Origin: Gammaproteobacteria bacterium CG22_combo_CG10-13_8_21_14_all_40_8
GTDB taxonomy: Bacteria; Pseudomonadota; Gammaproteobacteria; Enterobacterales; GCA-002770795
Direction of reading: 5' to 3'
DNA: 13,254 nt
Assembly (NCBI GenBank): GCA_002770795.1
Contig: PCTP01000009.1
Coordinates: forward strand, 181-13,434
Positions 1 to 6,639 of the stretch are shown here, piece after piece (within the stretch, counting starts at the first letter, position 1; every line of letters begins with the position of its first letter). Position numbers and translations under genes: made by a program. The notes under the pieces are model-generated. The model was not told the DNA's origin and made no database searches. It was given only the letters and a program-made list of their open reading frames with translations.

Positions 1-701
1 AAACCCCAGCGCTTTCTTAATAATCCTGGCGCTTGATTCCAAGCCATCATGGCGGCTTCGACTAAAAGTGTCCCCGAACCACATAAAGGGTCGACTAAAT
101 CGCCCCCTGCTGCTGCAACCTGAGGCCAACCAGCGCGTAATAAGACGGCAGCGGCTAGATTTTCTTTCATGGGGGCGGCACCTGTTCCAGTTCGATAGCC
201 TCTTTGGTGCAAGCTGGTGCCAGATAGATCTAAATAAAGCTGTGCTTGGTGTTGATTACAAAATAGATTCCATTGCAGATCAGGGTTATCTTTATCCACA
301 GAAGGTCGAACACCTCTGTCATCTCGATATCGATCCACTAAAGCATCTTTAACCTTTTGAGCGACATAGATACTGTGATCGCTAAAGGCACGACGCAAAC
401 GCACAGAAATTGCGAAGGTTTGATGAATAGGAAATATCTCAGACCAATCAATGGCATAAATTTCTTTGTAGAGATCTTCTTCAGACTGACATTCAAAACT
501 GGCCATTTCCAGCAATACGCGACTGGCTAGGCGCGACCATAAACAAACGCTGTAAGCTAATTTGAGATCCCCAGAAAAATGCACACCGGCTACCGTCATT
601 TTAACATTGTCAGCCCCTAGATCGGTCAATTCTTGGAAAAGTAGTTCTTCCAATGATTTAGGACAGGTGGCGAAGAGTTTGTATTGGATGGCTGAGTTCA
701 T
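1..701 (-). CDS. rlmL: 23S rRNA guanine-N2 methyltransferase RlmL, N-terminal part
   Basis: Reading the minus strand from the ATG at 701 gives 233 open codons to the left edge, so the 3' part of the gene is missing from the window. The start MNSAIQYKLFATCPKSLEEL matches the RlmL amino terminus. A THUMP-type RNA-binding region follows (about residues 43-155), then the family-typical stretch ending in GTGAAPMKE, then the first methyltransferase motif DPLCGSGTLLVEAAM from residue 204 and APGLLRKRWG at the edge. RlmL uses S-adenosylmethionine to methylate G2445 of 23S rRNA during assembly of the large subunit. In many gammaproteobacteria it is fused to RlmK, giving a protein of about 700 residues; whether this one is fused cannot be seen. 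It lies downstream of lpxH on the same strand with a 141-bp gap holding a perfect TATAAT, so it may have its own promoter. No good Shine-Dalgarno sequence precedes the ATG. Confidence 0.93.
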   Translation of the reverse strand, partial: MNSAIQYKLFATCPKSLEELLFQELTDLGADNVKMTVAGVHFSGDLKLAYSVCLWSRLASRVLLEMASFECQSEEDLYKEIYAIDWSEIFPIHQTFAISVRLRRAFSDHSIYVAQKVKDALVDRYRDDRGVRPSVDKDNPDLQWNLFCNQHQAQLYLDLSGTSLHQRGYRTGTGAAPMKENLAAAVLLRAGWPQVAAAGGDLVDPLCGSGTLLVEAAMMAWNQAPGLLRKRWG

Positions 702-735
702 GAAATGGCTGTTGTTCAGATACGGAATAAATAGG

Positions 736-741
736 ATTATA
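736..741 (-). promoter_or_regulatory. Possible -10 element for rlmL
   Basis: A perfect TATAAT on the minus strand lies 34 bp upstream of the rlmL ATG, which would place a transcript start near 729 and give a leader of about 28 nt. No convincing -35 hexamer stands 16-18 bp further upstream, so this is either a weak or activated promoter or a chance match. Confidence 0.35.
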
Positions 742-842
742 CCTGAATAACGCCTAAGGTGCTGTAGCCTAATGGATGAATGTTATGCGGTAAAACTCAA
801 ATAAAGGCTCACAATTCAAGTTGGGATAGTGAAATTGGGCTT

Positions 843-1571
843 TTAACTAAAATTAATCAGTTCAAACTGACCCTCATGGCAACGACAATAGCTGCCTGTT
901 TTTCCCCAATCACCCAAAACGATTCTTTGAGCTGGACCTGTTTTTAAGTCAAGTGAATGGATTTTTTGGCGATGAGTGTGTCCGTGAATAAGCCTATGGA
1001 CTGCTTGCGATTCCATCACTGTAATCACCTCTTCTGGATTCACATCCATAATAGGATTGTCCATTTGTTGGTAAGATTGTTGTTGCTTGTTTTGACTTTG
1101 TTCACGCATTTTTTGTGCGATGGCAATTCTTTGTTCAAGGGTATGTTTTAAAAATTCTGCTTGCCATTGCGGTGCTCTAATCCATTTTTTGAAATTTTGG
1201 TAATCAATATCGAGTGTACAAAGTGAGTCACCGTGCATGAGTAATACAGGTGTTTCAGCTATTTTTTGGATGCTTAACTCAGGTAATAACACGCCTCCAC
1301 AGCGTTGTAAAAAATCATCCCCTAATAAAAAATCTCTATTACCATGAATAAAAAACAACCCTTTATTTTGTGCGGTATATTGTTTAAAACAGGCAATCAC
1401 TTGTTCAGATAATTCGGTCTTAAAATCATCTCCAATCCAATACTCAAATAAATCCCCTAAAACGTATAAATTATCTGACTCAGGAGCAATATTTTCCATG
1501 AAATGAAAAAAGAGATGAGGGACATTTTTTTGTCCCTCATAAAGATGTAAATCGGAGATGAGGAGATCCAT
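843..1571 (-). CDS. lpxH: UDP-2,3-diacylglucosamine diphosphatase LpxH
   Basis: This 242-residue protein is a calcineurin-like metallophosphoesterase that hydrolyses UDP-2,3-diacylglucosamine to lipid X and UMP, the fourth step of lipid A synthesis, at the cytoplasmic face of the inner membrane. The full metal-ligand set is visible: SDLHL (D7, H9), GDLFEYWIGDD (D40), GNRDF (N78), LMHGD (H113) and IHGHTHR (H196, H198). The length fits the family (about 240). The LpxH-type insert around residues 120-178 ends in the conserved IMDVN and is somewhat glutamine-rich. The ATG at 1571 begins directly with the first phosphoesterase strand, as in homologues, although no clear ribosome binding site precedes it. 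The gene follows ppiB by 21 bp and is probably cotranscribed with it. The presence of lpxH indicates a Gram-negative cell that makes lipid A. Confidence 0.96.
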   Translation of the reverse strand: MDLLISDLHLYEGQKNVPHLFFHFMENIAPESDNLYVLGDLFEYWIGDDFKTELSEQVIACFKQYTAQNKGLFFIHGNRDFLLGDDFLQRCGGVLLPELSIQKIAETPVLLMHGDSLCTLDIDYQNFKKWIRAPQWQAEFLKHTLEQRIAIAQKMREQSQNKQQQSYQQMDNPIMDVNPEEVITVMESQAVHRLIHGHTHRQKIHSLDLKTGPAQRIVLGDWGKTGSYCRCHEGQFELINFS

Positions 1572-1592
1572 TTTAAGGTTTATCTGGATATG

Positions 1593-2087
1593 TTACTCGC
1601 TAATGTAAGCGCGAGTGACAACCACATCTTCTACTGGCACATCCTGATGACCTGATTTATTACCAGTTTTCACTTGTTTGATGGATTCAATCACATCCAT
1701 TCCATCAACCACTTCACCAAAAACACAATAACCCCAACCTTGACCACTCTCAGCACTAAAATCTAAGAAATCGTTATTTTTTACATTGATAAAAAATTGG
1801 CTACTGGCAGAATGTGGATCGCTGGTTCTTGCCATGGCAACTGTACCTACTTTATTGGACAAACCATTATTGGCTTCATTTTTAATCACAGGATCTGTTG
1901 CTTTTTGCTTCATGCCAGCTTCAAAACCACCGCCTTGAATCATGAAGTTTGAAATCACGCGATGAAAGATAGTGCCATCATAATGCCCTTTGTTCACATA
2001 ATTGAGAAAGTTTTCGACGGTTTTTGGGGCTTTTTCTGCATTGAGTTCTAAGGAAAAATTTCCCATGTTTGTTTCAAAAATAACCAT
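1593..2087 (-). CDS. ppiB: Cytoplasmic peptidyl-prolyl cis-trans isomerase B (cyclophilin)
   Basis: The 164-residue product has exactly the length of enterobacterial PpiB and no signal peptide. It catalyses cis-trans isomerisation of X-proline bonds in the cytoplasm. Cyclophilin motifs appear in order: FHRVISNFMIQGGGF (catalytic R43, then Q51), NEANNGL, GTVAMART (81-88), PHSASSQFFIN with the substrate-pocket phenylalanines at 98-99, and GWGYCVFGEVVDGMDV. An AGGAG at 2094-2098 lies 6 bp before the ATG and fixes the start. The gene sits 66 bp after ppiA and 21 bp before lpxH on the same strand. A ppiB-lpxH pairing near cysS is, from memory, common in gammaproteobacteria. The sequence shows no sign of inactivation. 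Confidence 0.96.
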   Translation of the reverse strand: MVIFETNMGNFSLELNAEKAPKTVENFLNYVNKGHYDGTIFHRVISNFMIQGGGFEAGMKQKATDPVIKNEANNGLSNKVGTVAMARTSDPHSASSQFFINVKNNDFLDFSAESGQGWGYCVFGEVVDGMDVIESIKQVKTGNKSGHQDVPVEDVVVTRAYISE

Positions 2088-2105
2088 TGTTGGCTCCTAA
2101 TAATT

Positions 2106-2125
2106 GCACTGTATCTATAGAGTGC
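2106..2125 (-). repeat. Imperfect inverted repeat in the ppiA-ppiB gap
   Basis: On the minus strand GCACTcTATagATAcAGTGC forms a 5-bp outer stem and a 3-bp inner stem separated by one C/C mismatch. It lies between the ppiA stop and the ppiB ribosome binding site. No T-run follows, so it does not look like an intrinsic terminator. It may be an mRNA processing or protein-binding site, or may mean nothing. Confidence 0.25.
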
Positions 2126-2153
2126 GCTGCAAGTAAAATTCTGTCTAAATAAA

Positions 2154-2768
2154 CTATTTCATGCCTTCAAGTAAACTATTCAAGGCTCTGATAGTTCGGG
2201 CTTTTTTGATCAGAACCTCTTTGACAGGACGATGCCTACCTAAGAATAAATCTGGGCTAACTTCTGTGTTTTCAATGGCCTTAACCACATCCATTCCTTC
2301 TACAACCTTGCCAAATACCGTATATCCAAATTTTTGTTCTGAACCATTGAGGCTTTCATTGTTTCCCGTATTGATATAAAACTGTACTCTCGCCGAATGA
2401 GGATCTTCTGTTCGAGCCATAGCAATAGTTCCTACATCATTCCTTAACCCATTATAACTTTCATTGCGAACTGGCTCGCCTGTTTTCTTCTCTTCACCCT
2501 GTGGGGTATAACCTCCCCCCTGAACCACAAAGCCTTTCACGACGCGATGAAAAATGGTGCCATCATAAAAAGCACCATCCACATATTTGAGAAAATTAGC
2601 CACTGTTTTGGGGGCGTTTTTGGGGTCAAGTTCTAACACCATATTTCCCATTGAGGTTTCAATTTTAACTCTCGGATTACCTTCAGCAACAGCCAATTCG
2701 GCAACAGCCAGTTGGGTTGCAAAGACCACAAAAAGCAAAATAGAGCGTTTTTTTAACAGGGCAAACAT
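2154..2768 (-). CDS. ppiA: Periplasmic peptidyl-prolyl cis-trans isomerase A (cyclophilin)
   Basis: The 204-residue protein is a cyclophilin with an export signal. MFALLKKRS is followed by a hydrophobic core (about residues 9-20) and then AVAELAVAEG, which offers two possible signal peptidase I sites after an AVA. The mature domain carries FHRVVKGFVVQGGGY (catalytic arginine near residue 75), NESYNGL, GTIAMART, PHSARVQFYIN and GYTVFGKVVEGMDV. The expected role is folding of periplasmic or outer-membrane proteins by isomerising prolyl bonds. Phenylalanine is replaced by tyrosine in the usual QFFIN motif, a conservative change. The start is set by AGGAGCT at 2772-2778. It is the first gene of the apparent ppiA-ppiB-lpxH run. 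Enterobacterial PpiA is about 190 residues; the extra length lies in the signal-peptide repeat and a charged carboxyl tail. Confidence 0.93.
   Translation of the reverse strand: MFALLKKRSILLFVVFATQLAVAELAVAEGNPRVKIETSMGNMVLELDPKNAPKTVANFLKYVDGAFYDGTIFHRVVKGFVVQGGGYTPQGEEKKTGEPVRNESYNGLRNDVGTIAMARTEDPHSARVQFYINTGNNESLNGSEQKFGYTVFGKVVEGMDVVKAIENTEVSPDLFLGRHRPVKEVLIKKARTIRALNSLLEGMK
2686..2715 (-). repeat. ppiA: 15-bp tandem duplication in the ppiA signal-peptide region
   Basis: Two adjacent 15-bp units (2686-2700 and 2701-2715) agree at 13 of 15 positions and encode the repeated pentapeptide pattern in LAVAELAVAE. The duplication is in frame and doubles the signal peptidase recognition motif. 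Confidence 0.75.
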
Positions 2769-2832
2769 TTTAGCTCCTCATTGTTTATCGAAGATGGGTT
2801 ATCGAAGGCTGTTCGTCAAAGAAAGTTCATCC

Positions 2833-2847
2833 TCAGAAAGTTTCTGA
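2833..2847. promoter_or_regulatory. Perfect palindrome upstream of ppiA (operator-like)
   Basis: TCAGAAAGTTTCTGA is a perfect 7+1+7 inverted repeat, about 65 bp upstream of the ppiA start in the 166-bp gap after the binding-protein gene. On the minus strand the T-run precedes rather than follows it, so it is a poor terminator for that strand and looks more like a protein-binding site. The regulator is unknown. Confidence 0.35.
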
Positions 2848-2934
2848 AAAAGTACCGTTCAAAAAAACGCTAATGATATACTGAAACCCCATTAAAAAAC
2901 AGGGGCTGGACTTAATCGGAGTGAATGGTTTGGA

Positions 2935-4230
2935 TTAAGGCGTCGCTAACAAGGGAATAAATACTTGTTGCTGTGAAACGGTTTTCCAAGTTTTGCTCAA
3001 GCTATCAACACTCATTACATCATAAGTGATTTCACCAGTGATATCTCCTTGAGCGTCCCAATCGTTGGCACCATAAGCCCCTGAATAATTGACTTCTATT
3101 CCCGACTTTACCCATTGTAATGCCTGCGCTAGATTAGAGGGGCTTACCGTTTCACCCGGAGGATTCATCACCTCTCGAAGACTATCCCTAACCATCAATC
3201 CAGAAGGGTTATCGGTACCATTCACAAATCCCGCTCTTTCTATTGCAAGGGCTGTGACCAAAACTAAATCATAGCCACTAACCGTAAACGACTCTGGCGC
3301 CAAACCAAATTGCTGTCGATACAATTGTTCGAACAGGATCATTTCAGGATTTGTGGCTAATCCAAAGCCTGGGGCTGTCCCAACATCTGTTTCTATCTGT
3401 CTGGGATCGGCTAAATTATTGACAAAGGCACTGACACCAGCCGCTGCATCGGGAAAAAGAAAACGCGCCTTGATGCCAAAGCTGATAGATTCATTCACCC
3501 AGTTTGCAGAAATATCAGGCTCTACGATAGCCTCTAAGACTAAATCTGGATTCTGCTCGGCCACCCTGGCTAAAAAGCTATCAAATCCATTGGTCACAGT
3601 AAATGGCACTTCTATTCTATCGATGACCTCTCCCCCGAGCTGTTCAAAGCTTTGCTTAAATCTTTCCGTTAATGTTTCCCCATAGGGATCCGTTTGATTG
3701 TGCACAGTCACCACGCGCCTAAAACCTTGGTTGAATGCCAAGTCCGCTAAAATTTTACTTTGAATCACATCCGAAGGTACCATTCTAAAAAAGAAATCAT
3801 TATCTGCATAGGTTGAAAAAAAAGTGGAGGTGGCTGATTCTGATATTAAAGGAATTTGCTTTGGAATACTGAGTTCAGAAATGGCTAGAGATCGAGAAGA
3901 AAAGGAAGAGTGTATTGCTTTAATATCGACCTTGAGAAGTTGCTTCGCCAGAGCCACTGAATCTGGCACGTCAGCCGACACAAAAGCCACCACATTTAGC
4001 TTTTTATTGAGTACACCACCCGCGTCATTCACATCTCGAACCCCCAGCAGCACAGAATTTCTAATAGCTGGTGAATTAGCAATACTACCAATATTTATCG
4101 CATTTCCATCATATTGATCTGCTAATGGATCAGAAACAAAGGGTTGGTCAAAATTGGAGGAGCCACCGCCGCAGCTCGTTAAACAAAACGCCACAAAAAT
4201 AAGAGGCAGAATGGGAGGTTGTGTTTTCAA
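2935..4230 (-). CDS. Branched-chain amino acid-type periplasmic binding lipoprotein
   Basis: The 431-residue product starts with MKTQPP, a short hydrophobic stretch and the lipobox LTSC (acylated cysteine at residue 20), then a flexible GGGSS linker. Glycine follows the cysteine, which by the usual +2 rule does not retain a lipoprotein in the inner membrane. From about residue 45 on it resembles type-I periplasmic binding proteins of the LivJ/Leu-Ile-Val family (Peripla_BP_6): INIGSIANSPAIRNSVLLGV, DVNDAGGVLNKKL, the hallmark IPLISESATSTFF, and FRRVVTVHNQTDPYGE at the second-lobe entry. The ligand cannot be deduced. The start codon is TTG (4230-4228); AGGAAA, overlapping the stop codon of the upstream receptor gene, serves it, and an in-frame TAG immediately upstream excludes an earlier start. 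No permease or ATPase gene is near, so it may be a partner of the receptor or a sensing subunit rather than a classical transporter component. Confidence 0.85.
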   Translation of the reverse strand: MKTQPPILPLIFVAFCLTSCGGGSSNFDQPFVSDPLADQYDGNAINIGSIANSPAIRNSVLLGVRDVNDAGGVLNKKLNVVAFVSADVPDSVALAKQLLKVDIKAIHSSFSSRSLAISELSIPKQIPLISESATSTFFSTYADNDFFFRMVPSDVIQSKILADLAFNQGFRRVVTVHNQTDPYGETLTERFKQSFEQLGGEVIDRIEVPFTVTNGFDSFLARVAEQNPDLVLEAIVEPDISANWVNESISFGIKARFLFPDAAAGVSAFVNNLADPRQIETDVGTAPGFGLATNPEMILFEQLYRQQFGLAPESFTVSGYDLVLVTALAIERAGFVNGTDNPSGLMVRDSLREVMNPPGETVSPSNLAQALQWVKSGIEVNYSGAYGANDWDAQGDITGEITYDVMSVDSLSKTWKTVSQQQVFIPLLATP

Positions 4231-4242
4231 TGCTATTTCCTA
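4228..4242 (-). promoter_or_regulatory. Stop codon / ribosome binding site overlap at a TTG start
   Basis: The receptor gene ends ...TTTTAG and the same bases begin the AGGAAA that precedes the TTG start of the lipoprotein gene. Only 9 bp separate the two reading frames. This arrangement indicates translational coupling, with a weak start codon setting the downstream dose. Confidence 0.7.
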
Positions 4243-6387
4243 AAACCTTTGTTGGTAACTTAAAACCCCGTGCCGCCCCAAGGAGGGAAACTCAATACCC
4301 CCAAACCCAGGATTGACATATTCAGAATTAAACAGATCTTTAATTGATAATGATAAAGTGCCCTGTTTACCTTTCACCAAGGAAAAATGCGTCGTCGAAA
4401 AAGTCATATCGCTTTTCATATAACTGCCTAATGAGTAAAACTGATTGGTCAATAATACGTTAGAGGTTGAAGCGGGTCTTGAATCCACCCAACGATTATT
4501 CCAACTCCAACTTAATTTGAGCGGCTCCCAATGATAATAAAAACCCAAGTTGGCAGTTTGCTTGGGAAATAATTCTCCCCTTTCACGATGTTCCAGAACA
4601 AACAAGCTAAGTGGATTTTGTTCTAATGCGTTTTTTTGGTAACTATAGTTCATATAAGCATCTAACGAACCGAAAAGCATTCTGAGCTCTAGTTCTAGTC
4701 CATTGGTTTTGCTAGCTGAAAGATTATTGGCCAAGAGGTTACTACCATCAGATTGAAAGGTCACCAGATCATTCACTTCGGTATGAAATAAGGTAGTGGT
4801 CATATTGAGTTTGTCGGCAATGGGCATAGATAAGGATAATTCTGTGGTTTGTGCTTTCTGTGCATTGAGCTCAGGGTTACCAATAATATCGCCAGATTGA
4901 ACACTTTTACGAAACAGTAATTCTGGGGATGGGGCTTGAAATGAGCTTCCAAAGAGTAATTTAAGCACCATCTCATGAGGGAGATTACCCACGACACCAA
5001 ACCTTACCGACTCTTGCTGACCAATAATAGAGTCGTCATCCATCCGATAACCTAAATTCACTCGCCAATTTGAATTTAATTGCCATAAATATTGCAGATA
5101 AAATCCCTTATTAGAGATATTAATAGACTGAGGTTCTGTGATGGTATTTCTTTGCCCTGTATTTCTATCCACTCTGGTAAAACTTTCTAAACGCTGATGA
5201 TCATTTTTTGAGTCTAATCCCAACAACAAAGTATCATTTTGTCGAAGGCTGATGAATAACTCCGCACCAAAATCCTCACTATGATAACCAATATCAGGTT
5301 TCAAAAAGAAATTCTCTGCGCCAACTTCTTGCTTATCATTTTTATTATTTTGCCCATCCGCATAAGCCGCAAACAACCTCAACTGATAAGTCTCTGAGAA
5401 ACTATAATGATAATTAACACGTAAGAAATAATTATCAATGGCCTCTCTAGTGGTACCAAACACGGACAAAGGGTTGAGTTCAGAAAATGGATTTTCCACA
5501 TCTAAGCGTTGAAAGTGGCCATTGAATTCAATTTTTTGTTGGGTGTCAATATCCCAACCTAGTTGCGCGTAGGCACTAAAGGGTTTGCTATCATCTGAAA
5601 CAGCCTGAACTGATCTATCTGGATCACTTCTAATCGCATCATAACTGGGAGAGTTTCTGGGAAGTTGAACGCCAGATCGGTCAAAAGAACCTTGACTCAC
5701 ACCATAAATATAATCTAGTTTTGTGGTAAATCCCCCACCACTTAATTCAGCTTGATAGCCACCGCTTTGGTGCTGATAGCTCTCAACGGTGGTTTTAACT
5801 GCCCCCCCTTCCTTCTGAAAAAAATCTGATTTTTTGGTGATGATGTTCACTACGCCTAAAAATGCATTAGCTCCGTAAAGTGCAGAAACTGGTCCTCGAA
5901 CAATTTCAACTCTATCAACCAGATCCATGGGGATCAGCTCATTGCCTAAAAAATTCTGTGAGGTCGATCTAAAACTCACAGGCTGGCTGTTAATCATCAC
6001 CTTAAGGGTTCGGCTCCCCGATCTCACTCCAGAATTAATGCCTCTGACACCAAAATTATGTTGGCTCAAATCATCATTATCTACAAATCCCACCACATGG
6101 GATAAGATTTCAGCAACATTTTGATAGCCAGAATGCACGATGTCTTTTGCTGTCACTACAGTGATCACTGCGGGTGAAAGTTTTAACTCTTGAGGGGTTT
6201 TGGTAGCTGTTTCTACCTTTGTATTCAGAAGCTCTTCAAAACTTAAATTGAATAAAGCCTCCATAGTCTCATCACTGCCATCTGCATAGCTCAGAGAAGT
6301 TTGAGAACTCATAGCGATAACCAAACAGCCTACAATTATCTTTGTACCCAGCAATCGCAAAAAAAATGTTTTACCCTCAACAATCAT
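4240..6387 (-). CDS. TonB-dependent outer-membrane receptor
   Basis: The 715-residue protein has an export signal (hydrophobic core about residues 16-33, likely cleavage after SLSYA at 35). Next come EALFNLSFEELLNTKVETATK, typical of the segment before the plug, and the plug domain (about 60-186) with SPAVITVVTAKDI, FGVRGINSG, VDRVEIVRGPVSALYGANAF and GVVNIITKK. The remainder is alternating aromatic/polar sequence of a 22-strand barrel ending in SYQQRF, with the terminal phenylalanine used for outer-membrane insertion. Such receptors import siderophores, cobalamin, haem or sugars using TonB-ExbBD energy; the substrate is not readable. The ATG at 6387 is preceded by GAGTGG. The gene leads a two-gene unit with the binding-protein lipoprotein and is divergent from cysS. 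No Fur box of the usual GATAAT repeat form and no cobalamin riboswitch motif is visible upstream. Confidence 0.92.
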   Translation of the reverse strand: MIVEGKTFFLRLLGTKIIVGCLVIAMSSQTSLSYADGSDETMEALFNLSFEELLNTKVETATKTPQELKLSPAVITVVTAKDIVHSGYQNVAEILSHVVGFVDNDDLSQHNFGVRGINSGVRSGSRTLKVMINSQPVSFRSTSQNFLGNELIPMDLVDRVEIVRGPVSALYGANAFLGVVNIITKKSDFFQKEGGAVKTTVESYQHQSGGYQAELSGGGFTTKLDYIYGVSQGSFDRSGVQLPRNSPSYDAIRSDPDRSVQAVSDDSKPFSAYAQLGWDIDTQQKIEFNGHFQRLDVENPFSELNPLSVFGTTREAIDNYFLRVNYHYSFSETYQLRLFAAYADGQNNKNDKQEVGAENFFLKPDIGYHSEDFGAELFISLRQNDTLLLGLDSKNDHQRLESFTRVDRNTGQRNTITEPQSINISNKGFYLQYLWQLNSNWRVNLGYRMDDDSIIGQQESVRFGVVGNLPHEMVLKLLFGSSFQAPSPELLFRKSVQSGDIIGNPELNAQKAQTTELSLSMPIADKLNMTTTLFHTEVNDLVTFQSDGSNLLANNLSASKTNGLELELRMLFGSLDAYMNYSYQKNALEQNPLSLFVLEHRERGELFPKQTANLGFYYHWEPLKLSWSWNNRWVDSRPASTSNVLLTNQFYSLGSYMKSDMTFSTTHFSLVKGKQGTLSLSIKDLFNSEYVNPGFGGIEFPSLGRHGVLSYQQRF

Positions 6388-6430
6388 TTTCCACTCAATA
6401 TCCCAGACTAAGGTTGAAATCCCCTATTAA

Positions 6431-6459
6431 GAAATAGATGCTTTTGCTCAAAACGTCAA
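6431..6459 (-). promoter_or_regulatory. Possible promoter of the receptor-lipoprotein unit
   Basis: On the minus strand TTGACG (6459-6454) and TATTTC (6436-6431) are 17 bp apart. The -35 matches the sigma-70 consensus at five of six positions and the -10 at three. It would give a leader of about 37 nt before the receptor ATG. Confidence 0.3.
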
Positions 6460-6500
6460 CTTATACTCGCATTACCAGATATCAGGGGCATAAACAGAGG

Positions 6501-6544
6501 AATTTCACCTGAAAGGATAAGTTTTGTTTAAATTTAACCTGAAA
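6501..6544. promoter_or_regulatory. Direct repeat of an operator-like motif between divergent promoters
   Basis: AATTTCACCTGAAA (6501-6514) recurs as AATTTAACCTGAAA (6531-6544), 13 of 14 identical, with a start-to-start distance of 30 bp, close to three helical turns. The first copy holds the inverted repeat TTTCA-CC-TGAAA, as expected for a dimeric regulator. The pair lies between the proposed divergent promoters of the receptor unit and cysS. The binding protein is unknown. Confidence 0.45.
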
Positions 6545-6558
6545 AACTGAGGGATAAA

Positions 6559-6587
6559 TTGGATGAAAATGGGATTAATGATATATT
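6559..6587 (+). promoter_or_regulatory. cysS: Possible cysS promoter
   Basis: TTGGAT (6559-6564) and TATATT (6582-6587) are 17 bp apart; the -10 matches consensus at five of six positions, the -35 at three. A transcript from about 6594 would have a leader of roughly 46 nt. GAGGAAG at 6624-6630 is the cysS ribosome binding site. Confidence 0.4.
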
Positions 6588-6639
6588 TCAACTCATTCAC
6601 TCATAGCTTAAAAATATAACCCTGAGGAAGTAAAATCGC

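Noticed and set aside
780..842. Possible terminator between lpxH and rlmL
   Set aside because: AAAGCC/GGCTTT-like ends are present but the pairing is broken by several mismatches and no convincing stem forms.
2880..2912. CCCC...GGGG hairpin after the binding-protein gene as a terminator
   Set aside because: The stem is only four G-C pairs with an 11-nt loop and the following T-run is three bases long.
3089..4117. Plus-strand open frames opposite the binding-protein gene
   Set aside because: They are shadows of the minus-strand coding sequence, with no ribosome binding sites and low-complexity serine-rich translations.
6388..6639. Fur box or cobalamin riboswitch upstream of the TonB receptor
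   Set aside because: No GATAAT-type repeat array and no conserved riboswitch core was found; only the unrelated AATTT(C/A)ACCTGAAA repeats are there.
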